Assembly: GCA_019321725.1 (NCBI GenBank)
Contig: CM033111.1
Location: 310,001-374,000, forward strand
Direction: 5' to 3'
From: Paulownia fortunei
Taxonomy: Eukaryota > Streptophyta > Magnoliopsida > Lamiales > Paulowniaceae
DNA: 64,000 bases
The notes beneath the pieces are model-generated. The model saw only the letters and a program-made list of their open reading frames with translations. It did not search any database and was not told where the DNA came from. Both the position numbers and the translations under genes were made by a program. Below, piece by piece: positions 24,101-36,525 of the stretch; the first letter of the stretch is position 1; each line of letters begins with the position of its first letter.

Positions 24101-25902
24101 ATAAAATAAAATAAAAATTAAAAAGTCTATCCGGATAAAATATTTGTGTTAAGCTCAATTCCAAAATTTTATCACATAAGACACTTTATAGCATTATTGG
24201 AATGCTGGAATAAAGTAGAAATAGAATGACATTGTCAAGTATATTCCTAAACACATAATTGATATAATTTAGTATTAGAAATATTTATTTGCAAAGAAAT
24301 TATCATTTCTAAAAGTATGGCTTTAATCATTCCCTCATTTTTTCATGGGTTTAATCATTCCTGTTTAGTAAAAATTTAACTTATTTATTTTTGATAAAAT
24401 TATCCTCTTAAACTAAATAAAAATATTTTACAAAATTTAAGAATGACAATAGATCGGGTTGGGTCGGTCAAAATTCGAACTTTCAAGATTTTTATGGATC
24501 CGACTCTGAACTTTGCCCTAAATTCGAGAGTCCGTAGATTGGACCCATTAAATCTGATTTATAATTTTAAAAATATTAAAATATATTTTTTTAAAATAAT
24601 ATCATCATATGTTTCTAAATATGATAAAATAATATTATCAACAAATAATTAATTATTTAACTGATATACATGTTTTAATTTTAAAAAATTATAAAACTCA
24701 AATATACTTGTTATTTTTATATATTAGCTATTTATTAATTTTATATTACTATTTTAATTTATAAGAGTATTATATTTATATTTTTTTGTGAGTATATATA
24801 TAAGATACATATATTTTTTTTCATATATACATAAATATAAATCACATAAATACATACATAATAAATAAAAATAACCAGGTATAGGTTGGGATTGGCTCTT
24901 AAAACTAAAACTTAAAACTCACCTCGAGATTCATTTGTAGTTTCAAAACCTACCTCAAGTGAGGCGGGTTCGGGACAGTATCAATTTTACTAGAACTCAT
25001 TATATACCTAATAAAATTAAAATAACACAAAAATTATTTTATTTTTTTGTATAGTCTTTTTCAACTCTTTATCTCAATCTAGTCAATAAAGAAATATATA
25101 TAATGTAATTTTTTATGTTGGTTTTTTTAATGAAAAAAATATTTATACCAATGTGAGATTTTGTACCAACTAAAATTATAACAAACCTACCATACACAAT
25201 ACTTCAAATAATAATTTTATTCTAAAATTTTCTATTTAAGAGTAATTTAGTTATCAAAAATAATTTTAGTCCATTCCTATTATTCTTTTATAATTATTAA
25301 TTATGGAATTGAAATAAAGTAAAGAATAACAATTTCATTCTTTGTAAACACCATATAAGAGAAATTATGTACTCATATCATTTATTTTCAATCATCATTC
25401 CATTCATAATTCATTTCATTCTTGCGTGTCTAACTCCGTTTATTGAAAGTGATAAACTTTTTGAAAATATAGATAATTCATTCTGCGAGTTGTACAGAAA
25501 ATTGATTCATCATTTATTTTTCTCGTAGTTCCTATAGTTTGTTGGTGCGAAAAATGATCTTAGGAATGCCAATTTGGATTGACTTTAACATGTACTAGGA
25601 ACTATCTACAAACTGATTTTGTACCCACATCAAAGGCAACAACCTTTAAAGAATGACTTCGAAGATTGGGTCGCACAACTTTACTTCATCATATCTGATA
25701 GGACTGTAACAATTGAAGTTTTAGGAATTAAAATGACCCCATCCATATATTAGCTTAATCAGTCATCAATGTGATTAATTGAGAGTAAATTTAGGTACAT
25801 CATTGATTTTGTAGATATTACAATTAATGTATATTTAATAAGTCCACGTTCACTTTTTAAATATTATTTTTTATAAGTTAAAACACTTAACAATAATTTA
25901 AA
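21155..25902. other. AT-rich intergenic region between the SEP3-like gene and a copia element
   Basis: No gene was recognised. A 37-base block at 23604-23640 recurs with few changes at 23719-23756. The segment from about 24440 to 25000 has GGGTTGGGTCGG-type words at one end and GAGGCGGGTTCGGGAC at the other, suggesting a decayed MITE whose borders I could not fix. Confidence 0.5.
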
Positions 25903-26345
25903 TGTTGGAATTAATTTCCTAATATGGACTTACATATTTAAACAACAATTATATTATAAGCTATCTAATTTGATAGAATCAAATAAGTGATCTATCATAT
26001 GGGACTCTAGGAATATTTTTAGGGTATGGACTTTGTAATGTATAAAAACCTAATACTAGTCAAATTCAGGATTGGTGAGATTTTCTTTGACCTAGTATAT
26101 AAAGAACATTATGAGTTATGGTCCCCAAGTCATATCATACAATATTACTCTCCTCCTCTTTCCTATCTTATAGAGAAACCCATTGAATATTCTAAATTGA
26201 TTTGACTGTAGAGAACGCATACCCCGATTGCTTTCATTGTCATGGATTCAGGTACGCTTCCCATTTAGAATTAAAGTATTTATTGATAATTTAGATGACG
26301 ATTCTGGATTATGATTATTGAATCACATTATATTAAAATCTAACA
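25903..26345 (+). repeat. 5' LTR of the 25903-32420 copia element
   Basis: Starts TGTTGGAATTAATTTCC and ends AAAATCTAACA (443 bases). Bases 26348-26359 are the tRNA-Met primer-binding site. Confidence 0.9.
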
Positions 26346-27608
26346 AGTGGTATCAAAGCAGTTCATGTTAAATTATCAAGAATTATTTATCCTTTTATGA
26401 TTATATTCAGTTTTATAATCTTAATTGAAAGAAAATTTGAGGATGATTTTATGGAAGTAATTATGATTCTTTTCAATTACTTTCAATTAAATAATATTTT
26501 TGAAAGTCAATTACAGACTCAATTTAAATTATAAATTCAGTTATGACATACTGCTTGGATTATGATACATGTTAATTGAAAGAATTCAATTAAGATAAAT
26601 TATCTTATTTTAAGATAATGGGTTATTTACTGGTGTAAAAACTAAATCAGACATCTTACACCAAATCTTACACCAAGTCATAAGCAGAATAGTCTCACCA
26701 TTTGGTTCTTTACAGCGGCGATAATGAAGAATGGGTCTTCTATTTTGTTCTGTTTTATGGTTTGGTAGATTAGGATATAATTATAATTAGATTAAAAGCT
26801 AATTATAATTTAGGTTTAAATTTGGAATTAAGTATTAATTTGAACATGATTTAATTGAGTTGATTCAATTATAATTGAAATTAAGTTTTGTTTTGTTTTG
26901 TATTGAAGCTTAATTTTATTTTTAATGTGAATTTATTTTATTTGGGTTTGAATTATAAAGGATTTTGAGTCTAATTTATTTTTTGTGCTTAATTCAGTTA
27001 TGGATTCAAATTTAAAGTTTATTTGATTTTCGGACTTTAAATCAAAATAAAGACTAAAGATATGGTTTGGGCTCACATTAAATAAAATAAATATCGGTTT
27101 GAATTTTTATTTTATTTAATCCCATTTTGTCTGATATTTCAAAATTAACTGAATGAAGCAATATGTTGCCAAAGTAACCTCTATTGTGTAAATTTTATTA
27201 TTTTGTGATATTCTGATGTGTATGTTGGTTATTTATGCGAATAATAATCGGCTCAAAGGAAGATTATTGTTTGACCAAATAACAGATATACCTGTGGTAA
27301 TAAGTACGTGATGATTATTAGGTTTTCCATGTGAGCAATAATCGACCCAAAGGAGGTTATTGTTTGACAGGACTAATTGTCAGTATTTGATTATTACATT
27401 GAAAGTACCACTTACAGTTGATAATTCTGTCCAAAGACTAAATGTCAATATTGTGCTAGGTATCTTGTACTGTGGCCTATCATTAATTGATTATGTCATT
27501 TTTATAATTATGTCGTGACATGAATATTAATTGTGAGTATTTTGTTTTGTTCTCTATTCAACTTCTGCTTCTGCTTCTACAATATCTGCCAACATTAATT
27601 CTATTCCT

Positions 27609-28480
27609 GTGTTGGGTGGCACAAACTTTAAGAATTGGAAAGAGAACGTGATGATTGTTCTTGGTTGCATGGACCTTGACCTTGCGCTTCGGATAGAACG
27701 ACCTCCCACTCTCACTGATAAAAGTTCCTCTGAGGCTAAAAGGGACTTAGAAAAGTGGGATCGTTCTAATCGCATGAGTCTGATGATCATGAAACGTTCC
27801 ATTCCAAAAACCTTCAGGGGCGCTATGTCTGAGGAGGATAATGCCAAGAAGTTCCTTGAGGATATTGAAAAATGTTTTGCAAAAAACAAAAAGGCTGAAA
27901 CAAGTACGCTTTTAGATAATCTTGTTTCATTGAGGTACAAAGGAAAAGAGAACATAAGGGAGTACATTATGGAGATGTCTAATCTTGCTTCGAAACTAAA
28001 AGCACTAAAGTTAGAGCTATATGAGGATTTGCTCGTGCATTTAGTTTTGATATCTCTTCCTGCACAATACAGTCAGTTTAAAGTAAGTTACAATACCTAA
28101 AAGGATAAATGGACTCTTAATGAGCTCATATCTCACTGTGTGCAAGAAGAAGAAAGAATTAAGCGAGAAATGACTGAAAGTGCTCACTTGGCAGCTACCC
28201 CTCAGAATAAAAAAGAAAAAAGGGAAATGAAACTGCAGTTGAGACACCACAGCCAAAGGTGCAAAAGAAACAGGATTCAGTATTCAACTGTTACTTTTGC
28301 AGGCAACCTGGGCATATGAAAAAAGATTGTCCCAAATATGCCGCATGGCGTGTTAAGAAAGGAATGATTCTCAGTTTGGTTTGTTCTGAGGTTAATTTAA
28401 CTTCTGTACCTAGGCACACTTGGTGGATAGATTCGGGTGCTACTACTCACATAAGTTTGTCTACGCAGGGTTGCCTGTGG
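27609..28480 (+). pseudogene. Copia Gag, zinc knuckle and protease, interrupted
   Basis: The Gag frame contains LGGTNFKNWKENVMIVLGCM and the helix-rich segment ENIREYIMEMSNLASKLKAL. It stops at a TAA (28098-28100) where the sense KVSYNT...KDKW frame would continue. That suggests a Gln codon changed to stop. After a further frame change near 28240 comes the zinc knuckle CYFCRQPGHMKKDC and the protease motif WWIDSGATTHIS at about 28418-28455. The protease frame ends at a stop near 28484. The reading frame also stays open upstream of 27609, so the true Gag start is earlier. Confidence 0.85.
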
Positions 28481-28588
28481 AGTTGAAAGCCAAATGATGT
28501 TGAAAGATGCATTTATGTAGGCGATGGCAAAGCAGCTTCGGTTGAGGCTATAGGAATTTTTAGGTTATTATTAAAGACCGGTTATTTT

Positions 28589-29944
28589 TTGGATTTAGAA
28601 GAGACATTTATTGTTCCGTCGTTTAGACGAAATTTGGTTTCTATTTCTACTTTGGACAAATTTGGTTATTCTTGTTCATTTGAAAATAATAAATTTAGTC
28701 TTTTTCAAAATTCAAATCTTGTTGGTACCGGTTCTTTATCTTTGAGTGATAACCTATATTTGTTGGATACAATTGTCTCATTTAATGAAATCTTGCATAC
28801 TAGTTCATGTGGTACAAAATGTAAATTAACCAATGAGAATTCCGCTATGGTATGGCACAAACGTTTAAGACATATCTCTAAACAGAGAATTGAAAGACTT
28901 GTGTCTGATGAAATTCTTGATCCTCTTAATTTGACAGATTTCAAAGTTTGTGTTCAGTGTATAAAGGGGAAATTGACAAACATTAAGAAATTAGGTGCCA
29001 ACAGAAGTTCAGACGTCTTGAAACTAATTCATACTGATATTTGTAGATCATTCTCTACGGCATCTTGGAATGGCCAACAGTATTTTATTACGTTCATAGA
29101 CGATTATTCACGTTATGGGTACCTATATTTGATTCATGAGAAATCTCAATCTCTGGATGTATTTAAGGCCTTTAAAGCTGAAGTTGAAAACCAACTTGGC
29201 AAAAGGATTAAAGCCGTTAAATCTGACCGTGGTGATGAATACTATGGCAGATATGATGGATCAGAAGAATATTGTCCAGGACCTTTCGCAAAGTTCCTAG
29301 AGGAATGCGGTATCGTCCCTCAGTACACCATGCCAAGCACTCCTAGAATTAATGGTGTTGTTGAGAGACAAAACAGAACGCTTAAGTATATGGTGAGAAG
29401 TATGATCAGTCATTCTTCCTTACCAGAATCCCTCTGGGGAGAGGCACTAAAGACTGTAGCATATATACTTAATAGGGTTCCTAGTAAAGCAGTAACTAAA
29501 ACCCCTTATGAACTATGGACAAGCAAAAAGCCTAATATTAGGCATTTGCGTATTTGGGGTTGTCCAGCTGAGGCAAGGCCCTATAGGCCTAATGAAAGAA
29601 AACTGGACGCAAGAACAATAAGCTACTGCTTTGTTGGGTACTTTGAACGGTTAAGGGGTTACAAGTTTTATGATCCCTCGACTAGATCATTTTTTGAGAC
29701 GGGAAATGCGAGATTCCTTGAGGAAGTTGAGTTTGGAGAGGAAGATAAAGTTCGCGGCATTGTCTTTGAAGATGAATTTATTTCTCTTCCTATAGTTGCT
29801 ATTGATAATGATCAGGCTTCTATTCCTGGAAATATTCAAGATGCAAATCCAGATTATCATGACAATGTTGAGGAACTTTCTGTCCAAAATGAAGAACAAA
29901 CTCAACAACCTCAAAAGGAAAATGCTATTGAGAAGATCCACTAG
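28589..29944 (+). pseudogene. Copia integrase, readable 451-codon segment
   Basis: Contains the pre-integrase zinc region ([14 protein letters not shown], then CVQCIKGK: an HHCC arrangement), followed by the catalytic core. Candidate DDE residues are present: Asp in LIHTDIC, Asp in AVKSDRG and Glu in NGVVERQNR. The C-terminal copia GKGF-like region ([19 protein letters not shown]) follows. It is the longest unbroken frame of this element. It is separated by stops and frame changes from the protease upstream and the RT downstream, so no functional polyprotein is made. Confidence 0.87.
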
Positions 29945-30083
29945 AGAAAGGAGAAGTGCGATTCCGGATGACTATATCGTATTTCTTCAGGAGCATGAGT
30001 TTGACATAGAAGTGGTGGAAGATGATCCAATCAACTTTCATCAAGTCGAACAAAATTCCAATTTTCAAAAGTAGATTGATGCC

Positions 30084-31587
30084 ATGAAAGATGAGATGAA
30101 ATTCATGGATAACAATGACGTTTGGGATCTTGTCAAATTGCCTAAAGGTGCGAAACCCATTAGTTGCAAATGGATATTTAAAACCAAGTGGGATTCAAAA
30201 GGCAATATCGAAAAATATAAAGCACGTCTAGTTGCCAAAGGTTTTACTCAAAAGGAAGGCATTGATTATAAAGAGACTTTCTCTCCAGTTTCATCGAAAG
30301 ACTTTTTTAGGATCATAATGGCACTTGTAGCTCATTTTAATTTAGAGCTCCATCAGATGGATGTAAAGACAGCGTTTCTAAATGGTGACATTGACGAAAC
30401 GATTTATATGGTGCAGCTAGAAAATTTTGTATTTGGAGATCTAAAGAATATAGTTTGCAAATTAAAGAAATCCATCTATGGTATCAAACAGGCTTCCCGT
30501 CAATGGTATCATAAATTTCATCAAGTCATTATCTCATATGGGTTTGAGGTAAATAAGGTTGATGATATACCATAAATTCAGTGGGAGTAAATACATCTTT
30601 CTGGTATTATATGTCAATGACATATTATTAGCCAGTAGTGATATAGGCTTATTGCACGAAACCAAGAGATTTCTGACTAAGAACTTTGAGATGAAAGATC
30701 TTGGGGATGCCTCTTTTGTCTTAGGTATACAAATACATCGAAATCGCTCTAGAGGTATCCTTGGGTTATCACAAAAGAGCTATATCGAAAGAGTTCTCAG
30801 TAGATTTGGCATGAAAGATTGCACACCGGGAGATACTCCTATTGCTAAAGGAGACAAGTTTAGTTTCAATCAGTGCCCCAAAAATGAGGTTGAAGAAAAA
30901 GAGATGCAAAAGATTCCTTATGCATCAGCTGTAGGGAGTCTTATGTATGCTCAAGTGTGTACGCGTCCAGATATAGCATTCATAGTAGGAATGTTGGGCA
31001 GATATTTAAGTAACCCAGGAATGGATCATTGGAAAGCAGTCAAAAAGGTTATGCGTTATTTGCAGAGAACAAAAGACTATATGCTCACTTATCGGAGATC
31101 AGATTTTTTGGAGATCATAGGGTATTCTGATTTCGATTTTGTTGGATGCCAAGACAGTAAAAGATCCACTTCGGGCTACATTTACCTGCTAGTTGAAGGA
31201 GCTATCTTTTGAAAGAGTGTTAAGCAGACACTCATAGCGCCTTCCACTATGGCAGCTGAATTCATAGCCTGTTATGAGGCATCTAATCATTGAATATGGT
31301 TGTGAAACTTTGTCACTGGGCTGCGTGTTGTGGATGGTATTGAAAGACCATTGAAAATATTTTGTGACAATAAATCGGTTGTGTTATATTCTAATAACAA
31401 CAGAAGCTCCTTAAAGTCGAAGCATATAAACATCAAGTTTCTTGTTGTTAAAGAAAGAATTCAGAGTTGTCAAGTGTCTATAGAACATATTGGGACAAAC
31501 TCCATGATTGCGGATCTGCTCACTAAGGGTTTACCACCCAAAGTGTTTCATGAGCACACTGCTCACGTGGGTGTTGTATTATTTTGA
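30084..31587 (+). pseudogene. Copia reverse transcriptase and RNase H, three broken frames
   Basis: RT begins with NDVWDLVKLPKGAKPISCKW and HQMDVKTAFLNGDI (30084-30575). The frame shifts near 30560-30575 into YVNDILLASS, and the catalytic box reads YVND in place of the YVDD of active copia RTs. RNase H follows with IGYSDFDFVGCQDSKRSTSGY. It is cut by a TGA at 31210-31212, where the family has a conserved Trp, with more stops to about 31320. The last frame (31330-31587) holds FCDNKSVV and the C-terminal helix region. The missing catalytic Asp alone should abolish polymerase activity. Confidence 0.87.
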
Positions 31588-32012
31588 TAATATGCATTAT
31601 TAGTGGGAGTTTGTATTTTGATGTTCTTTTGGTTTAGACAAAATTTATGTTTATTATCTGCAAAATAAAGAAAATAGTTTATTTTCATACTCTGAATTAT
31701 TTGCAATTTAGCATGATCTTATAAAGAATAAAGAAGGACCAGTTGGAAATAGACATGTTTGAGATCACATTGCATGTAATTTCCATACTATACATCCATA
31801 CTCGATCTATGTCATTGAATATGTTAGTGTGGTGACCATTGATGGGTCTAGTTACGAATAAATGTAACGAATGTCGCTTTGATCCTATGTTGATATAGGA
31901 GATGGACCAGATTGTAACTCACAAGATATTTCAGAGAGAGATAGTATTTTGTGCGCACTCAAGATTTATAATATAATTATTTACGGTATTATATGTAGTC
32001 CAAGTGGGAGAT

Positions 32013-32420
32013 TGTTGGAATTAATTTTCTAATATGGACTTACATATTTAAACAACAATTATATTATAGGCTATCTAATTTGATAGAGTCAAATAAGTGA
32101 TCTACCATATGAAACTTTAGGAATATTTTTAGGGTATGGACTTTGTAATGTATAAACACCTAATACTAGTCAAATTCAGAATTGATGGGATTTTCTTTGA
32201 CCTACTATATAAAAAAAATTATGGGTTATGATCTCCAAGTCATATCATATAATATTACTCTTCTCTTTTTTTCTATCTTAAATGGAGATCCATTGAATAT
32301 TCTAAGTTGATTTGACTGTGGAATATGCATACCTCGATTGCTTTTATTGTCATGGATTCAAGTACGCTTTTCATTTAGAATTAAAGTATTTTTTGATAAT
32401 TTACATGACGATTTTAGATA
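32013..32420 (+). repeat. 3' LTR of the 25903-32420 copia element, end degraded
   Basis: Begins TGTTGGAATTAATTTTC and follows the 5' LTR with many substitutions up to about ATGACGATTTTAGAT. After this the two LTRs can no longer be aligned by eye. Confidence 0.85.
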
Positions 32421-35400
32421 TATTATATATTATACCGACAATTGTTATGTTGCACACAATTTTATTTCTTTACACTCATATTTTAGCCATAATAATAATA
32501 ATAATTGTCTCTTTGAACTTGTTTCCTCATCTTGCCAAAATTTATGACCATAAGAATATATTTTTGCCCTTATGAATATGACACACTGATAAAGGAGGAA
32601 AAAATTAATAAGAGTATCCAAGATTCGGATTCTTACGGTATTTTGGAAGATAAAATTATTGAGAATGGTAAAACTTGAAAAGCAAAGTGACCCACATGGA
32701 GACAGGGTATGGTGTGCCCTGTTGTCCATTTGAAGGCTCGTATGCACCTCATAAATGGGGATTCATAAAGGGTAGTCGTTTTTGGAATATCTATTCAAAA
32801 TGTATAGAAATTGTGATGGGTATTCAAATTTACATGGATGAAAAAAGATGAAGTGCCGTGCTCTCCCATGATTAGATGGGAAAGAGGTTTGACAGTTGGA
32901 TTAACAAAAAATGAAAAAGGAGGTACTTCATGTTTTTTTTTGCAGTCCATATGTTCATGTTTTTTCATTGCCACTCATGAGTCATGACAACATAGACTAA
33001 CATAGGGCCCTGCAGTCTAGTTGTTTTCTGTCCTTACTGAACAATAATTATAGAGCATTCGTTTCGTTTTTAAAATATTTTCATGTATTTAGTATTTTTA
33101 ATAAATATTTTTATTAAATTTTTATATAAAAATAAAAATATATTTAAATTAGTTATATTTCTATATTGACTACATAGATTAAAAATTAAAAATATATTTA
33201 TTTTATTACATTTTTTATATAAAAAAATATAAAATATTAATAAATTTAAAAATAAATTTTAAAAATAAGAAAAGTTATATTTATTAAAAAAGTGAGTAAA
33301 ACAAATATATTTTTGAAGTTTTAAATAATAAAATATATACCATTTAAAAATAAAAACAAACGAATACTTAACTTTGCACCTGCCATTAAACTTAATTTTG
33401 TAATAAAACGTAACACAAGTGTAGTGGTACTGCCTAATATTTTTTTCGAAATATAAATTAATCACATAAAATATAATTGTACTTGTAATTAATTACTTTC
33501 ATTTGGAAAAAGTTGTCTCAGGCACAACTTTCCCTCTCATGGCATTAAGAAGTTGGTTAAGGGGTCAATTGACAACTGTCAGACAAGCAGTTTTGACTAC
33601 TCCACCGCACTCCCCAAAATTTTCAATGAAACACTCAAACACAAGCTAAATTTACAATACAAGAAGAAGGCTTTGTTTGGTGTTGTTTTGAAGATTATTG
33701 GAGAAATGTATTTAAAAATGCGTGGAAAAGAAAAGAATATTTAATTTTGTTTTGTGATTGAGAAAATACTGTAAATATCTTTTTATATTATTAGCAGTAT
33801 CACATTAATTTTATTTAATATTATATATTATCACTATATAAGATGAAGATTGAAAAATATATATTTACGTTAATGTATTCATTGAAATATGTATATATAA
33901 ACCATATGATTAAAGAAATATATAAATATATTATAATTGGTATATATAGAGTAATAATTAGAATTTCTAAAAATTATTTTAGGAAAGAGAAAGACGACCT
34001 TTGGGAATTAAGTATTTGTTGACCTAAAAAAAAATCATTTTGTGGGGAAGTGAAAATACGCCCCCACAAAATGCGGATAGAAATTTTCATTGGAATATTA
34101 TTTCAAAAAAAAAAAAAATTATGGGGGAATGAAAATATGCTCGATATAAAATTTATTATAAATTCTGTTATATTTTTTTCATTGCATGTATAGATTAGCT
34201 GCCAAGTGCAAAATTCTAAAAGCAAAGATAGTGGAAGTCTTTTTTAGTTTTCTGTCCAAAGGACGCTTATCAGCTTTAATTCACCATTTTCAATTTCCAT
34301 TGATACGATACCTCGACAAATACTGCTGCTGTGTACTTATTATCTAATTGAGTTATGAGCTATAGCATCACAAAGTCGTTCATAGGTATTGGTTTTAGTT
34401 TTGACTTTAGTCAAAATATGATCATTTACTAACGAATATAAAAATTCTTTTGCTTACGATAATTTACTCTACAGGTAGTAGATGATAGTCTTTTTGATTG
34501 TTCAAAATTAAATTGGGGCGAATGAAAAAGTACATTGAACATTGAGCCATTTAAAAATTATAAATTATTGAATTGAAAAATAAAATGAAGATGAAAATAA
34601 ATCCATCTCTAATTGAAAATTAAAAAGGTTTTAGATCATTTTATATAGTTCAAGTGTGCTACTTAAGAGTTAAAGAGTAGGACCTAAGAGATGGCAATGG
34701 CTTTGGAAGGAGATGACCTATGCTAATAGATTTGGACCAATGTCCATCAATTTGTCAAATTATTTATATTTCTATACTACTTATCTACAACTTAAATATA
34801 GCAGCAATCACAAGGACAAATAGAATTCAAAACTTAAAAAAAGTTAATAATAGGTTACTATAGTGAATAAAGAAATACTGAATACATTGAAAATTTAAAG
34901 AGTAAGAAATGGAACAAAAAAAGAAACACTGAATAATTATTAATAGCGCCTTAACTGTGTCTTGTGCCAACGTCATGTTTTGCATACATACATGTGTGCA
35001 TAAATTGGATATATGTGACTCAATAATGGTGAGAGATAAGAAGATGAAAACAGAGCTCCACACTTAGAACAGAGCACATTTAATGTCTCTTGTTCATAAA
35101 TTCTTTGTTGACACTCTAGTGTATGCAATTAAATGAAAATGCGATCCTACAGCAGATAAAAACTAACAAAAGATTTATAGATCCATGAAGCGTTACAGAC
35201 CGGTAAGCACTAAAAAACCAAAATTGAATATTCACATTATTTATCTTGAAGTAATTAAGAGTGTGTTTTAGTTTGATAAACTAAACTTGTCGAATCGATT
35301 TAGTAATAAAATTATTCAAATAACTCGAATAAAACACGATATTATGATAGAATCTATTATATCTTACAAAAATAATAATATTAATATAACAAAATATCTC

Positions 35401-35478
35401 AAATTTTACATTAATAGATTTATTTTGGAATTTTATTCTTATTAATAGTATATATACTAACTTGTTTTTTTTTTTTAA

Positions 35479-35509
<31 letters not shown>

Positions 35510-36236
35510 AGTTTACTATGTAACATGATTTTTATTGATAATTCTTAGACATAAAAATGCATTATTATTTTTTATGCATTATTTTTATGATATAATTAGG
35601 TATTTTGTATCAATATAGGATGAATTTTGTTAAGTAAATCAAAATTTGTCCTTTTTTTTTTAAATTTTAAATAATACTCAAATTATAAAATTTTAAAAGC
35701 TAATGAATTATCATTGAATCTCTAATTTATTACTATAATCTAGTTAAATTAAAAAAACTCGATGCGAAATTGGGACTTTCTTAAGTTCTATCCATTGAAT
35801 TTGATAAATTCGATGCTCGATTCGATGCCTAGCCTAGTATAAAGCATAATCATACTAGAAAAACATAACAGACATTTTGGATTCATTTAGTTTAGATTTC
35901 AAATATACTACAAAAAAAATTCAATTTTCAAAAAATCTGGATTCGACTACATAATTCAACGTCACAAACATGTACCCTGCCATAAGTACAACCAATTATA
36001 ACAAGAAAATGACCCAAAATAAAAAGAGAGAAAACAAAAGGAAAAGATTAAAAAAAAAAAACATTTCTTGAAAAGAATGGTCTTCCTGGAGAAAGAAACC
36101 CAACGTGATTGGAGGGAACCTCCTCGTCCCAGCCGGTGTCAGTCAGTATTTACTATTCAGCCGTCATAGAAGTTATAGTGCAAAACGGACCACGATTTCA
36201 CACCATAGGCCGCAGCGTGCCCACAAGCAAATCCAC
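32421..36236. other. AT-rich intergenic region upstream of the FLC-like gene
   Basis: No gene was recognised; open frames here are short and AT-driven. A 12-base inverted repeat (CATTTTGTGGGG at 34036-34047 and its complement at 34062-34073) could form a hairpin with a 14-base loop. The part from about 36080 onward is noticeably less AT-rich and probably belongs to the FLC-like promoter. Confidence 0.5.
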
Positions 36237-36242
36237 CACGTG
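36237..36242. promoter_or_regulatory. G-box CACGTG upstream of the FLC-like gene
   Basis: Context CCACGTGTCA, about 285 bases before the start codon and 120 before the TATA box. Its reverse complement contains GACACGTGG, identical to the G-box core upstream of the SEP3-like gene. Confidence 0.5.
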
Positions 36243-36359
36243 TCATCGAGCGTTTGGCGCACTAATTTTTTAACAGTTATCCTCTTCCATTATAAACTTC
36301 ATTACTCATCACCTTCGAAGTAAAAGATTATACTGTACTCTTATATTATTTACAGCGCC

Positions 36360-36367
36360 TATAAATA
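36360..36367 (+). promoter_or_regulatory. TATA box of the FLC-like gene
   Basis: TATAAATA, 166 bases before the start codon. It predicts transcription start near 36392 and a leader of about 130 bases. Confidence 0.6.
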
Positions 36368-36417
36368 CCAAACTTCATCCGAGATTCGGATACCATTTTC
36401 GGTGCGTACCCTTCCTT

Positions 36418-36427
36418 CCTAAAAAGG
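36418..36427. promoter_or_regulatory. Perfect CArG-box in the FLC-like leader
   Basis: CCTAAAAAGG fits the CC(A/T)6GG consensus bound by MADS-domain proteins. It lies about 50 bases downstream of the TATA box and 100 before the start codon, inside the predicted 5' UTR. It is a candidate site for auto- or cross-regulation. Confidence 0.5.
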
Positions 36428-36456
36428 GATATCAAAAGAGAGGAAGGATCTGCGTA

Positions 36457-36498
36457 ATGAGAAAAAATTTAGACCAAATTAATTTATTCGTTAGTTGA
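36457..36498 (+). CDS. Short upstream ORF (13 codons) in the FLC-like leader
   Basis: ATG at 36457 and TGA at 36496-36498 encode 13 residues beginning MRKNLDQINL. The stop is 27 bases before the MADS start codon. Such leaders can lower translation of the main frame. There is no evidence that the peptide itself is functional, and its presence in the mRNA depends on the predicted transcription start. Confidence 0.4.
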   Translation: MRKNLDQINLFVS

Positions 36499-36525
36499 AA
36501 TTTTTGAAGTTGGAAAAAAAAAAAA

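Larger units (their letters stand above)
25903..32420 (+). mobile_element. Ty1/copia LTR retrotransposon with a broken polyprotein
   Basis: The 5' LTR (25903-26345) is followed after two bases by the primer-binding site TGGTATCAAAGC, matching initiator tRNA-Met with one change. Gag, protease, integrase, RT and RNase H follow in copia order. The polypurine stretch AGTGGGAGAT then leads into the 3' LTR (32013 to about 32420). The 3' LTR loses similarity about 25-40 bases before its expected end, so no target duplication can be confirmed. The LTRs differ at many positions and the coding region has several breaks, so the copy is old and inactive. It fills much of the gap between the two MADS genes. 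Confidence 0.93.

Noticed and set aside
24440..25000. Possible MITE with GGGTTGGGTCGG ends
   Set aside because: Inverted ends and a target duplication could not be aligned convincingly, so it is mentioned only within the intergenic entry.
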